Assembly (NCBI GenBank): GCA_021234155.1
Contig: JAJEKV010000027.1
Span: forward strand, 17,578,891 to 17,642,890
From: Isoetes taiwanensis
Lineage: Eukaryota; Streptophyta; Lycopodiopsida; Isoetales; Isoetaceae
Direction of reading: 5' to 3'
DNA length: 64,000 nucleotides
The position numbers and the translations under genes were made by a program. The notes beneath the pieces were generated by a model. The model was not told the DNA's origin. It saw only the letters and a list, made by a program, of their open reading frames with translations, and made no database searches. Positions 11,131 to 21,273 of this stretch are shown piece by piece; positions within the stretch are counted from its first letter, which is position 1; every line of letters begins with the position of its first letter.

Positions 11131-11854
11131 CTCTTCCATGTTGTTAGTGGAGGAAGTGGTTCATTCCTTTTTTCTGCTGTATATAGAACATGTTTGCAAT
11201 ATTATGTGTACGTGAGTTTCCTGTGCTTATCAAAATTATCAAGGGTACTCTTATCTAATGGTACTCTTATAGAATAGTGTTCTTTTATCTTCAAGAATAC
11301 TCTTTTCTAATTTTCTAAGGATACTCTTAGGCAAGGGTACTCTTGCCTTTAAGGGTATTTTACCTTTCCACAGTTAAAAACACTTTTGATTTCATCCATT
11401 ATTTATTGGAAATGTCATGGCAGCTTCTTTGTCGAGTCATGTTGAATTTATTCTTTACTGTGATAAACAAATATCTATGAATTGTTTTATTAGCATATTT
11501 TGCAGTGGTTAATTAGCATGCTTTGTTTTATTTATATGCTTATGATAGGTCTGATAAGGACATCATGAAGTATCTGTATTGCATAGAATCCATGACATTG
11601 ATAATAACGTATACTCCATAGATGTTTTTGGTTGCATAGAATCCATGAGATTGACTAATGGATACTCCATAGGATGTTAGTGGTCTATAAAGAATTCTAA
11701 TAATACAACCTTTTTGATCCTAATTCTTGTTTGTGGTTGCATAGAAACGATGACATTGACAATAACTGATACTCCATAGAATGTTCGTGATTTGTAAAGT
11801 TTGATCTGTAAAGCTTTACTGTAGCTTAGGATAAGATTGTCCTAATTCTTGGCA
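11131..11854. other. Non-coding stretch with short dispersed motifs
   Basis: No gene seen. ATACTCTT-type words recur at 11240-11350, and a GATACTCCATAGAATGTT-like word occurs three times at 11600-11790, so old short tandem duplications are present. Confidence 0.45.
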
Positions 11855-11937
11855 GTGCACATTGAGAGTGCAATTGTCGTAAATATGGACATATATTAAG
11901 ACAAAGGAGATTATTAGATCAACACACTCGAGCCAGT
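11855..11937 (+). repeat. Partner copy of the 9978-10058 repeat
   Basis: About 90% identical by eye to 9978-10058, with substitutions in the hairpin's left stem. Precedes the PPR fragment by ~80 bp. Confidence 0.7.
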
Positions 11938-12014
11938 CTTGTTGATAAAGGATCTCCCTACATTGGCAGTTCAATGAACAATGAAGATCGGAATTGTATC
12001 TTGGTGTTCGTTTT

Positions 12015-12560
12015 TCTTGCATCTTTTCTCAATCAAAGGTGTAGTAAGGCTGTTCTGTTTGTAGGTCTGTTAGTGCTTTGTCGTAGTTAGTTTCTGTCCT
12101 AACGTTGTCCTAATTCTTGGTGGGTACATTGAAAGTTTGTGAAACATGTCTTCTTCCCACATCAGGTGAATAGCTCAGAGATTTTTGTTGTGAATTTGAT
12201 CACGAAATTTCAAGATATGGCACCCAATTCTGCAGATACAGAGCAAAAGGCCAAATCCAATCTCTCTGTAGTTAGAAATATGCCCATGCTCATGCATCCT
12301 AGAATGGCTATGAATTTGATGTCTTTATTGGAAACACTCTTGCTGACATGTAAATTTGGGAGCATAGATGATGCTTCCATGTATTTGATAGGCTGTCGTG
12401 AAGAGATGCTATATCATGGAATACCATAATTGCAGGGTATGCCCACCATGGCCATGCAAAGAAAGCATTTATATTGCTTTGGCAAATGCAGCATGCCATG
12501 AGCGAATTCAGCCCACTCAAGTTACTTTAGTTAGTTCAATAAGTGTTTGTAGTGTTGTAT
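12015..12560 (+). pseudogene. PPR-repeat protein fragment, intronless copy 1 (partner 59625-60600)
   Basis: Pentatricopeptide-repeat proteins bind organellar RNA in plants. The readable part is at 12350-12530: FGSIDDA, then SWNTIIAGYAHHGHAKKAF and LLWQMQH, which is the signature of PLS-type PPR motifs, with a frameshift between the two halves. The upstream 120-330 bp looks like 5' leader plus N-terminus and is shared with 59625-60600. At the junction 12136/12137 the other copy has a 570-bp GT-AG intron that is precisely absent here. Truncated after about one and a half repeats, within the putative Helitron. Confidence 0.65.
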
Positions 12561-12984
12561 TTATTTGTTCCAGAAGTGCTATTTCATTGCAAAAAATGCA
12601 GCATTGTAATTGTTGTAGCTCGTGGTGCGTTTAACCTGCCCATCTTGCACTAAAGTTCTGACTTTGCATAGAGATTACTTGGTAGGCTGCTTTCTAGATG
12701 GCATCTAATTTTGTTTTTAAATATATAATATAAGTATTCAATCACTTTAGAAGAAGGCATTTCAGAATGTATGTCGTTAATGATTGAATCCCCCTTACTT
12801 TATTCCAGGAAATGGCCTGAGATTAGCTGCCCATAACTACTTTAATATTTGATGATGTTGATTTGGAGAAATGTAATATACTGTTATGAAGGAATTAATG
12901 GACTAGACAAATCATCAGGCATGAAGCTTAGCAATTTGAGGTACGATGCCTATAACAAACTAGGTGAGGTTCTATTCTTTAAAA

Positions 12985-14095
12985 GGGTAGAGTGAACAAT
13001 CGTGTGTGTGTGGCCTTGTGTCGAGCCAGAGAAGGTTTTTACATATTTGACAACGCCAACCTTCTATTGGAAAAGAGCAGGTTGTGGAGAAATGTGATTC
13101 AAAATCTCAAGGATACTGGCTGCATAGGTCCTGAACTTATATTATGCTGTCAGAGTCACCAAAATACAGAAACAGCAATTTCTGTAGCTGAGCAATTTAA
13201 ACAGGTCGAAGTGGTAGATGCAGTCAACAATGTGAATACCAGTTACAATGTGGGCATGCTTGTCCAAGACGTTGCCCTATAGGAACACATGAGACAATGT
13301 TCTGCTCCAAAAGATGTTTGAAGCCATTTGGTAATTGTCCGCATAGGTGCATGGCATCGTGCCACGTGGGGGAAGAATGTCCACCCTGTTAGGTTCGTAG
13401 AAAAAAATATACCAAGTTGTGGACATATAAGTTCTGTGCCATGCTCAAAACCTGCCGATGGTGCATCCTGCATATGTACATGTTCAAAACTGTTATCATG
13501 TGGTCACCAATGCAACAAAAGATGTGGCAAACCTTGGAACTCAGTCTGCAATACAAGGGTATTGAAGGACCTGCCATGTTGTCATTCAATGATGTTAGAA
13601 TGCCATCAAGATCCATGTGTAATCTCCTGCAAGAAAGGAACTCATCATACTGAATGCAGGGAAAAATGTGGGTGTGACCTTCCGCGTGGGCACAGCTGCA
13701 AAGATATATGTTCCTTACCCTGCTCGCCCTGCACTGCAAAGTGCAAAAAAAAATGCGTGCATAGCCGCCGTTCTCTTAAATGTGGAGAACCTTGCATACC
13801 TTGCATGGAGCCATGTCCTTGGAAATGTGAACATTTTGCTTGTGATCTTCTCTGCTATAAAGTATGTGAACGTCCACGTTGTGACTTACCATGTAATAGA
13901 AAGCTTGATAAATGTGGCCACTCCTGCATTGGCATGTGTGGAGAGCCATGTCCCTCTGTGTGCAGAATCTGTGATCCAGATACGTTAGATGTAATTTCAC
14001 AAATAAGACTGGAGGAAAGTGATACATCTGACAGATTTATCCAGCTGATAGATTGTGGTCACCTTTTTGAAGTTAATGGCCTTGAAATTAGGCCT
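12985..14095 (+). pseudogene. ZNFX1: ZNFX1-like NFX1-type zinc-finger helicase, C-terminal part
   Basis: ZNFX1 is an SF1 RNA helicase with NFX1-type zinc fingers acting in RNA silencing and antiviral defence in animals. The fragment starts at helicase motif VI (NNRVCVALCRAREGF; the usual serine of SRAR is cysteine here) and continues through LILCCQSHQNT. It then enters a long array of Cys/His fingers (for example CGHQCNKRCGKPW, CGHSCIGMCGEPC, 13219-13985) and ends with LIDCGHLFEVNGLE. The frame changes twice: it shifts near 13210 into frame 1, carries fingers there to a TAG at 13389, and returns to frame 2. It begins next to a splice-acceptor-like AG and has no visible intron. The join to PPR sequence at ~14095 has no spacer. 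N-terminal helicase motifs I to V are absent. Confidence 0.8.
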
Positions 14096-14290
14096 TGAAA
14101 CAATGCCCAACAGAAATGTAATTTCATGGAGTGCAATTATTAGTTCTTCTACTCAGCATGGGAAAATTAAGGTGGCATTACATCTATTTGAAGAAATGAA
14201 GCTGAAGGGCGTGATGCCCAATGAAGGAACCTTTGTTGAAATTCTGGATGCATGTGCCGTTGATGAATTCTTAGACCAACGCCTCTTCAC
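14096..14290 (+). pseudogene. PPR-repeat fragment fused to the ZNFX1-like piece
   Basis: Frame 3 reads ETMPNRNVISWSAIISS, then EEMKLKGVMPNEGTFVEI, one complete PPR motif and the start of the next. It follows the last ZNFX1-like codons within about ten bases, but in another frame. This looks like two unrelated genes joined by capture or deletion, not a real domain fusion. It ends just before the 230-bp repeat at 14309. Confidence 0.7.
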
Positions 14291-14308
14291 ATGGTGGTTG
14301 CTCTACGG

Positions 14309-14541
14309 GATTGCCCTTTATGTCTATTCAAGTTTAGATATGACACCAAGCATTAGGCTTTAACAGCTGTGGCACATAATTTTTACGACGTACGCTTCAT
14401 TTTAAAATTCCTTATAGCTAAGATGATTTGTCAAGCTTGACCCTGCATGCAAGGAAAAGACAATTTAAGTTAAGTCTCTTTCATAGTATGAATGAGGTAT
14501 TATGTTGGGTCCCATCTGGTAATGCTGATTCTCTTTTCAAT
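14309..14541 (+). repeat. ~230-bp direct repeat, copy 1 (partner 15732-15955)
   Basis: Begins GATTGCCCTTTATGTCTATT and ends GATTCTCTTTTCAAT in both copies, >90% identical by eye. The copies lie 1.4 kb apart and bracket PPR relics. They lack TG...CA ends, so they do not look like LTRs; a segmental duplication inside the captured cluster fits better. Confidence 0.8.
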
Positions 14542-14624
14542 CTTCTCCAAGATTAAAAAAAAAGGGCATTGATTATGTTAGGCAATTGCAATTCCTTCTC
14601 AATTATACTGAAGTAAACTCTATT

Positions 14625-15265
14625 GCTACTTTGGGTGACCACCTCATATGACTTTTTGCTTGCCATGGAAATCTGTTTGAAGCAAACCAAGTGTCTGTTA
14701 AGGTTGTACCACCAAGTGCACATACATGGGCAGCTGTCATAGCTGCTAATGCTAAGTTGGGCACAACCCTACATACGTACCAGAATTTGCACCAGCCAAA
14801 CAAGTATATCTATATTGCAGCATAGTGAAAAACATGTTCCAAGGAAGGAACATTCATCAAAATATATTGGAAGACAAACTTCTGATGATGTTGTGGGAAA
14901 CACGTTTGTTGACATGCATGTCATAATGTGGAAGTATTCAAGAGGCCTGCGAAGCTGTTGATAATTTATCAAATCGAGATGTTATATCTTAGAACATAAT
15001 GATTGCAGGATATATCTATTATGAAGAAGGGATTCTTGCACTTGAGTGCCTTAGGAGGAAGGAAGAAGAAGATGCAGCTTCAGATGTAGTCTCTTGGAGT
15101 ACGTTAATTGCAGCGTATGTTCAGCATCGCCAAAGTTTTATAGCCCTAGACCGTTTTCAGAGAATGCAAACAGATGAAATTAATACCAAATGAAGTAACG
15201 TTGCTAGCTATCTTAAAGGAATGTGCAAATGCTGGGGCACGTGAAGCAAGGAATTTCTTTCTTAT
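14625..15265 (+). pseudogene. PPR-repeat relic, about three motifs
   Basis: Readable pieces in changing frames include FACHGNLFEANQV and HTWAAVIAANAKLG (14650-14765), NTFVDMH and CGSIQEACEAV (14899-14965), IMIAGYIYYEEG (14997-15032), SWSTLIAAYVQH (15090-15130) and PNEVTLLAILKECA (15182-15225). These are typical PPR helices in correct order, broken by at least three frameshifts and stops. Together with 14096-14290 it may be one original gene split by the 230-bp repeat. Confidence 0.7.
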
Positions 15266-15731
15266 GGTGAGAAGTTTGCACTTTATCATCATAAAGGATT
15301 TGTTTTTGGACCCTTTTAAGGTATATTTGTTAATGCAATCTATTTGTCATAAGATCAGTATTGTTGATATGTGAATGCAGCGCGCAGGACTTGAAAGACG
15401 AGCTTGTGCTTGACAAAGAGTCTGCAATTAAATGAGATCAGGGCAGGCAGTATAATGGAGCAATGCACAAGGTAAGGTGATAACACTCTACCAATTTTAT
15501 ATTTATATACAGAAAAATATCTCAAAAGTACTTGCTCATTTTCCTTCTTTCTGCTTGTTTGCAGCCGTAGGTAGTTTCTTAAGAATTGTTGCTTGTGCAG
15601 GCTTGAATGCAGCCTAAAAAGAAAGCCAATGGCCTCTTATCAAGAAGCTTCATAAAGCGGTATGATCTTCTTAATTGCTCCTCCATTTTTCCCCTCTGTG
15701 AATCCTCCATTTTCTAATTTAGCAAGATAAG

Positions 15732-15955
15732 ATTGCCCTTTATGTCTATTCAGGTTTAGATATGACACCAAGGATTAGGCTTTAACAGTTGTGGCACATA
15801 ATTCTTATGACGTATGCTTCATTCTAAAATTCCTTATAGCTAGGATGATTTGCCAAGCTTGGCCCTGCATACAAGGAAAAGACAATTTAAGCTTTCATAG
15901 TATGAATGAGGTATTATGTTGGGTCCCATCTGGTAATGTTGATTCTCTTTTCAAT
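15732..15955 (+). repeat. ~230-bp direct repeat, copy 2
   Basis: Partner of 14309-14541. This copy lacks about ten bases near 15890 that are present in copy 1 (TTAAGTTAAGTC). Confidence 0.8.
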
Positions 15956-17187
15956 GGAGGATTCGTCCACCACTATGTATATGCATCAGTTACCCGCCTA
16001 TTGTAATTGGTTACTCTTTCCATAATGTAAATGTTAGAATTAATTACCCTTTTTGTAAGGTAATGGGCCTCTCTATGCGGATGTGCCAGCCAACAAGTTC
16101 TGTTTGTTTTTTTCATTTGCATTTTTTTTTTAAGTTTGTAACTGGCATATATGATATGGCATATATGATACAAGTGAAATGAGTTTATGTGCAAATTTCT
16201 ACATAATGTAAGTCCAATTATGTACTTTATTCTAGCGCTAAAGTCATTTAGCACATGCAAGATTGATCATCGTATTTTTACCTGTCCACATGCTTATTTT
16301 TTTTTAGGGTCGGGGCGTGCTCCTCATTGACATGTTTTTGTAAAAGGTAAAATTCCGTGTAACACTATAGATGAAGCTTTAGTTAGCAATAGTAATGTCC
16401 TGGATTGCATGCTTTCCAGTTCACATGGCACCTTTGTGAATTTATTGATTACTGATGGAGAAAACCTCAATGTTCTAACAATTATTCTCTTGTGCTAGGT
16501 GGGACATTGTGAAGATGAGCATGGAGTGATTTTTGTTTGGCGTGTTTGTTTATGTGGATTTGGAGCCATTTTCCACCAGACAAAGCTATTGATCTTATTC
16601 GTCTTATGGGTGCAACACGTGTTATCAATGTGAATAAATTCAAACCACGAAATCTTTGTCAAGAAATTAAAGCCTAGACACATTGCATTTGTAAGGCTGA
16701 GTAAGAGGAGCGGGATGTATTCATTTGAACAATTTCGACGCCCAAGAACCAAAGGAGTATTAATTTTTTGTGAACAATGTGATGTTTTTATCCAGTTGCA
16801 ATAAATCATTGAGTTATTTCCATGCCGTCCCTTCAAGTATTCTCATAATGTAGAATTTTAAGTCATGCTTCGTTTAAGTTGATATCCAATTCCATTTATA
16901 AATATGGTGACATTTGAATTTGTAATCTACATGTTTCCACATGTTATGCCATCCCTTCCAGAATCCTCATTCTCGAGTATATATCCTTAAGGGTTGATTG
17001 ATTTCTTTCTCCTATAAATTATCTTAGTAAGAGGAATCTCAACTCCTTATATATTCCTAATGGTGGTTGGTTATTCCCTCTATAGATTATTATAATATGG
17101 AATCTGAACTCATATTATTTGATCCACTATCTTTATTTATTTGATCCACTATCTTTATTTATCTTTTTACTTTATGTTTGACAGAAA
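15956..17187. other. Non-coding tail of the putative Helitron
   Basis: AT-rich. One broken plus-strand run near 16575-16675 (DKAIDLIRLMGATRVINVNK) could be another gene fragment but is not recognised. A 22-bp unit, ATTTGATCCACTATCTTT plus TATT, is tandemly duplicated at about 17118-17161. Confidence 0.4.
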
Positions 17188-17210
17188 GCCCAGCAACGCT
17201 GGGCACTTGT
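17188..17210 (+). other. Helitron-type 3' terminus
   Basis: Perfect hairpin GCCCAGC-AAC-GCTGGGC (17188-17204), then A, CTTG and a T. Plant Helitrons end in a hairpin followed by CTRR with insertion before a host T; here the A of CTAG is replaced by T. Confidence 0.5.
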
Positions 17211-17399
17211 AATTTTCTTTTATGTGTCAAGTCGAAGCATCCTATAAACTTATACCGCTTCAAGCCAGTCTAATGCAATCTAGTTGTTTCCAGTTTGTAG
17301 TTTCAGATTTTATTCTACAAATAGACTATATTTTACTTTGTGGAGTAGCATTCTTGGTATAATTTTATACTGCTTGAAGTCAGTGTAGTTCCCATAGCT

Positions 17400-18665
17400 T
17401 CCTTGGTACAATCCAGATTGTGCTAACAAGATAGAGTCAACCAAGATGTCTCAAATTTTTTCTGCCAATGTCTAGCAAAGATCTTGTACACAGAGGAAAG
17501 CAATGTAATAGGTCGTCAGTCAGAAATAGTCTTGGATTCCTTGGTCTTTGGAATGAGGGAGATGCAACATGTGTTCAAAATCTTATCAAGGTACTTAAAT
17601 CTCTGAAACTCGCAGAAGGCACTCTGAGACTCGCAGAAGGCATTATATACACCATCCTCCAACCATTCTGAGCATTTCTGAAATAACTCAATAGGAAAGC
17701 CATCAAGACCAGGCTATTTGTCCTTTTTTAAGAGAGCCACGACTTCTTTTAAATCCTCCTTCACAGTGTTGGACTCAAGAAGCTACCTCTACTCTTCAGA
17801 AATAATGCGACGTACCTTCGACATCGCAGTCGATTGGATGTCCTCTTGAAAGGGCAATGAGTATCGCGCAAAGAATGAAGAGAAGTGATGATGAAGATTC
17901 TGCTTGAGATGCACAAAATCAAAGATAAGAAAGCCATCCAGCAACACCAAAGTATGTATAGAAATGGTGAGTTAAAGAACCAAGAACATCTATCTCCATC
18001 TTTGAACCATTGCAACCCCGCCTCACTATGACTTCGGTAAACGTTTACAGTTCCATGGCCTTGATCTGAAATAGTAACTATTTTTCTCTAACTCCATTAG
18101 TAGAGCCACGAGCATGGAGTAGTTCTAATTCCTGGTACAACGAAGTCGATAGTCCGCTAGCTCCAGCAGCTCTAACTATCCCCCATTCTTTTGCGAATAA
18201 CTTCACTGCAGACAATGTTGCGACAATTCCAAACATGTCCCTACGAGGTGAGAAGCCCCGAGACCAAACCTGATTATAGCTAACTTTGAACTCATCATCC
18301 TCAAAGTACTTGCAATTAAGCTTAAAGAAAGTTCTAGTAGATCTATAACAATTAGCCACATCATTGGATAGGAGTTGCGAGTTATGATCAGATACATAGC
18401 TGTCCAGAAGATTTAAATGACGAAAATATTCTAGCAAAGCAGCTGCACAAGTATTAAAGTATCCTCTATCATGCCTTGCATAAGCTCTGCCAACTCCTGT
18501 CCAACCATTACACCACGTGAAGGACTGATCACCATAAATCTCTATAAGGTGACAATCATGTAGAAAGCATAACCATTGTTCTTGCTCAAACCCTTGCACC
18601 ACTTCAGAGCCTCGACCACTCTATCTCTTTCCAATTCGACCATATTAAAGTCTCCAACCAGCAAC
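17400..18665 (-). mobile_element. L1-type LINE relic, endonuclease to early reverse transcriptase
   Basis: Reading the minus strand from 18665 down: LLVGDFNMVELERDR (apurinic endonuclease core, 18625-18665), SFTWCNG and ARHDRGYF (SRLDR-like) near 18460-18520, YVSDHNSQLL (SDH box) near 18370-18400, then the linker. The reverse-transcriptase start follows: DGFPIELFQKCSEWLEDG near 17650-17710, then LIPKTKESKTI and RPITLLSSVYKIFA near 17465-17545. This is the domain order of plant L1-like ORF2. The catalytic FADD part is absent, so it is truncated inside RT. Frameshifts are frequent. The related relic at 54-57.7 kb shares the GDxNMVE motif. Confidence 0.8.
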
Positions 18666-18769
18666 CATGCAACATTTTGCCCAAGCTGAAGAATTTCATT
18701 TCTGGCAAGGGGGAGCATCCTCTCTGTTCCACCCTTCCATTGTTTTGTTTAACATGTGGCGAGGGATGA

Positions 18770-19620
18770 ACATTCTGTCATACATGGTTCACGAGATTGC
18801 TGAAGCATGTTTTTTAGCTTCTTAAAAGCTTTTTCTATGCAGGTTTTTGAAGTAGATGTACTCCCTATGCATGAAGCGAATCTTGTCTATCAAGCTCATC
18901 TTAAGCCTAAAGTCATTGTCCATATTGTGTAACTCATAGCAATGGCCTTGGCTTCCTTGTCTGTAAGCCCTACATAAATATGTGCTTCCACACTTTTCCA
19001 CACTTCGTTTCAACTTTTCTCTTTTGATAGTTATTTCCTGGCCTTGTAGCTATGTGTGTCACCCAAGAAAAAAGTAAGTGTAGTCCACAATATTGGCTTT
19101 TCCATAGTTTCCTAAGAAAATAGCTTGCTTTCTGTCGACCATGACCACAAGGGGCAACACATGGGCACGAAGAGTTTTGCACATTCTCTGTTTAACTATC
19201 GCTACATGTGCCAGATAAACCTTTTAACTTGCAAAACTCTCATACCATCCTCGTTTTTAGGTGGCTTCTTGATTGTGCCGATGGATAATGAGATTGTCTG
19301 CTTTAGAAGCTTGGCCTTATTGACATGCGTCAAGATAGCACTCGACCTGTAAGCTTTTTTTGTGACTATGTTGGCTCCAAATGCTTTCTCATTGCTTCCA
19401 CAGACTCTTCTATGGTAAGTGCTTTTGTGGTTCTGGGTATTTTTAAAACATGTCCTTTCACACGACCAGCTTTCCTTTTCGAAATTGGTTGAACCGCTAC
19501 TCCGACATCTTCTACCTCATCATCACGTTTCTCTTTAGTTCATAGGCATTTTTTTTCAAAGGGTACCAAAGATCCTTCACCATCTTCTCGTCTTCACAAA
19601 GAATTACTGATGACAATATG
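18770..19620 (-). pseudogene. Degenerate reading frame of unknown function, 5' of the LINE
   Basis: The minus strand carries long but frame-shifting open runs: KRKAGRVKGHVLKIPRTTKA and EESVEAMRKHLEPT (19350-19500), CPCVAPCGHGRQKASYFLRK (19110-19175), NMDNDFRLKMSLIDKIRFMH (18860-18925) and FKNLHRKSFKKL. The basic stretch could be a nuclear localisation signal. They may belong to one transposon-derived protein, but I cannot name the family. It lies directly upstream of the LINE relic on the same strand and could be nested with it. Confidence 0.4.
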
Positions 19621-20095
19621 TTTAACAATGTTCTGCAAAAAAACACGGTATTTTAGTTTCCAGACTTACATGTCCTCCTTTTAAACTCTCAGTAATTGTA
19701 TAGGTTTTGGTGCACTGAGACACATGCATCATTGTGATGTTGAGGAGGAAGTCAGGTTCCTTGTCATTATTGATGGTCTACAATTTCATTTTCATTATCA
19801 ATTTTCGAGACTCTAAACATCTCTCTAGCTGGAAAATAATTGTTCTTGTCGGTTTTAGTCCTTCCAGCCTCAGTGGGGCTACTACTTCTTGCACCCCTAT
19901 GCAGCGATGTCATGTCCAGAATGTTATACTTAGAATCTCTATAACAGACTGTTGTCCATTGTTTTTCATTGCGATCTTTGAGCTACAAAAAGATACCGTC
20001 AAGTCCCTTACAAAATTTTTAAAGCTTGTTTGTCAAGAAACATAGACCTTCGACTAACTTTTACAGTCCAAAGCATATTTTGTACTTTTCACTAA
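19621..20095. other. No recognisable feature
   Basis: Mixed sequence with short open frames on both strands (for example 19734-20045 plus) that resemble nothing known. Confidence 0.4.
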
Positions 20096-20099
20096 TTAA

Positions 20100-20480
20100 C
20101 ACATGGACGGTGTGAATCTATGTCAACCGAGAGCTAAGATAGCTAAAATTTACACTGGTTAACTCTAGTGGTATATAAATTTATACCGCATGTGAGCACT
20201 TATACTGGGAGAGAACGCAAGTGTTATAAATTTATACCACTTGAGCTCCCGAGTGATATAAATTTTAACCCCTCGAGTTCTCTCCTAGTTTATTTTTAAA
20301 CAGCTTGAGCTCACGTGATATAAATTTATCCACTATACTTCTCACACAATATAAATTAAAACCATTTAAGTTCATACGGTGTTAATTTCTACCATCTGGT
20401 CCAAGGTGTTACGTTTATGTGCTTACCGAACTCCGCAATAGTATACATTTATATCGTCTAGCTGCTAAGCTAGGTATAAG
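20100..20480. repeat. Degenerate tandem repeat, ~50-60-bp period
   Basis: A unit with TATAAATTTATACC, a GAGCTC-like word and a variable spacer recurs six or seven times (near 20172, 20228, 20258, 20318, 20350, 20445). The spacing is roughly regular. It resembles a decayed minisatellite. Confidence 0.6.
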
Positions 20481-20741
20481 TAGAGACTAGAAGCACAAAC
20501 AAAAAGCAAATTCCAAAAAACAAAAACTAGGTTGGATACTTACCTGGCCATGTCCATATACATATGTATATAATGAGTTGGAATCACAAAATAGAGCAGC
20601 TATATAAGGCGGAGCATGAGCACCCTCACCACCAACTCGCGTGTAATTAAATAGGTGCATGAAAATCGGCCTTTACTAACTTTTTTCTCTTGTGCTTTTG
20701 TGTATTTTCTTTCTATAGGTAATTGTATACTGTAGATTCTT

Positions 20742-21270
20742 TTGTTTTCTCTATCTCGTATAAATTTATTCGTTGGTATATATTTCTACCCCACCATATC
20801 TGTCTCCTATAAACATCCTCTGAGGAAAGAGGATGGCTTTGCCACCTCCATCTCTGCCACGTTGTCTCCTCCCTCCACCTGTGATATTTTCTCCACCTCC
20901 ACCTTCCTTGCCATCAGACATCAAGTCTACTCCTTCTCCACCTCATTTATCTCCATCAATAGTTTTCATGCTGATGCTGACTCTTTTATGTCTGACTTTG
21001 ACTTGTAAATCATTAGTCCCCTTGTGTGCATGGTTAGGCTTCCTCTATCAGTACAATTAACTCCTTTCCCTTTCGCTCATGTAATACGACTTATACTGCC
21101 AGTGCAATTACCAATTCCCTACAACAAACACACTCAGACTTCCTCCTCCCCTTCAATTTACTCCTCCTCCACCAACAAACGTTCTCCCAATATTCTCCCT
21201 CCTACAACTTTTGTAACCGAATGTAAACTTCCTCCACATTGCAATTCACTTCTTCTCCACATTTAGTCAA
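20742..21270. other. Pyrimidine-rich stretch
   Basis: CT-rich on the plus strand, which makes proline/serine-rich open frames (20833-21060) by composition. I do not call a gene here. It lies just upstream of the second LINE and could be its decayed 5' region. Confidence 0.4.
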
Positions 21271-21273
21271 AGT

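Larger units (their letters stand above)
8212..17209 (+). mobile_element. Probable non-autonomous Helitron carrying gene fragments
   Basis: The left end reads A|TCTCTACTTCTATATAAAA, the 5' signature of plant Helitrons (TC after a host A, often TCTCTACTA). The right end has a perfect 7-bp-stem hairpin, GCCCAGC-AAC-GCTGGGC (17188-17204), then A and CTTG|T, close to the canonical CTAG|T with one mismatch. Between the ends lie at least five unrelated gene fragments, all on the plus strand, several keeping their GT-AG introns; plant Helitrons are known for this. No Rep/helicase gene is seen, so it would depend on another copy. The unusually short hairpin-to-terminus distance and the CTTG end are the weak points. 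The alternative is that these are independent relics placed between chance matches. Confidence 0.52.

Noticed and set aside
13389-14027. Cysteine-rich frames on other strands and frames of the ZNFX1-like region
   Set aside because: Overlaps of the true finger frame; the Cys/His spacing of NFX1 fingers holds only in the called frames.
14309-15955. A small LTR retrotransposon (TRIM) with 230-bp LTRs
   Set aside because: The repeats lack TG...CA ends, no primer-binding site or purine tract is visible, and the inside is PPR sequence.
20833-21060. Proline-rich protein gene
   Set aside because: The open frame follows from a pyrimidine-rich stretch; overlapping frames are equally open and no signal peptide or known repeat is seen.
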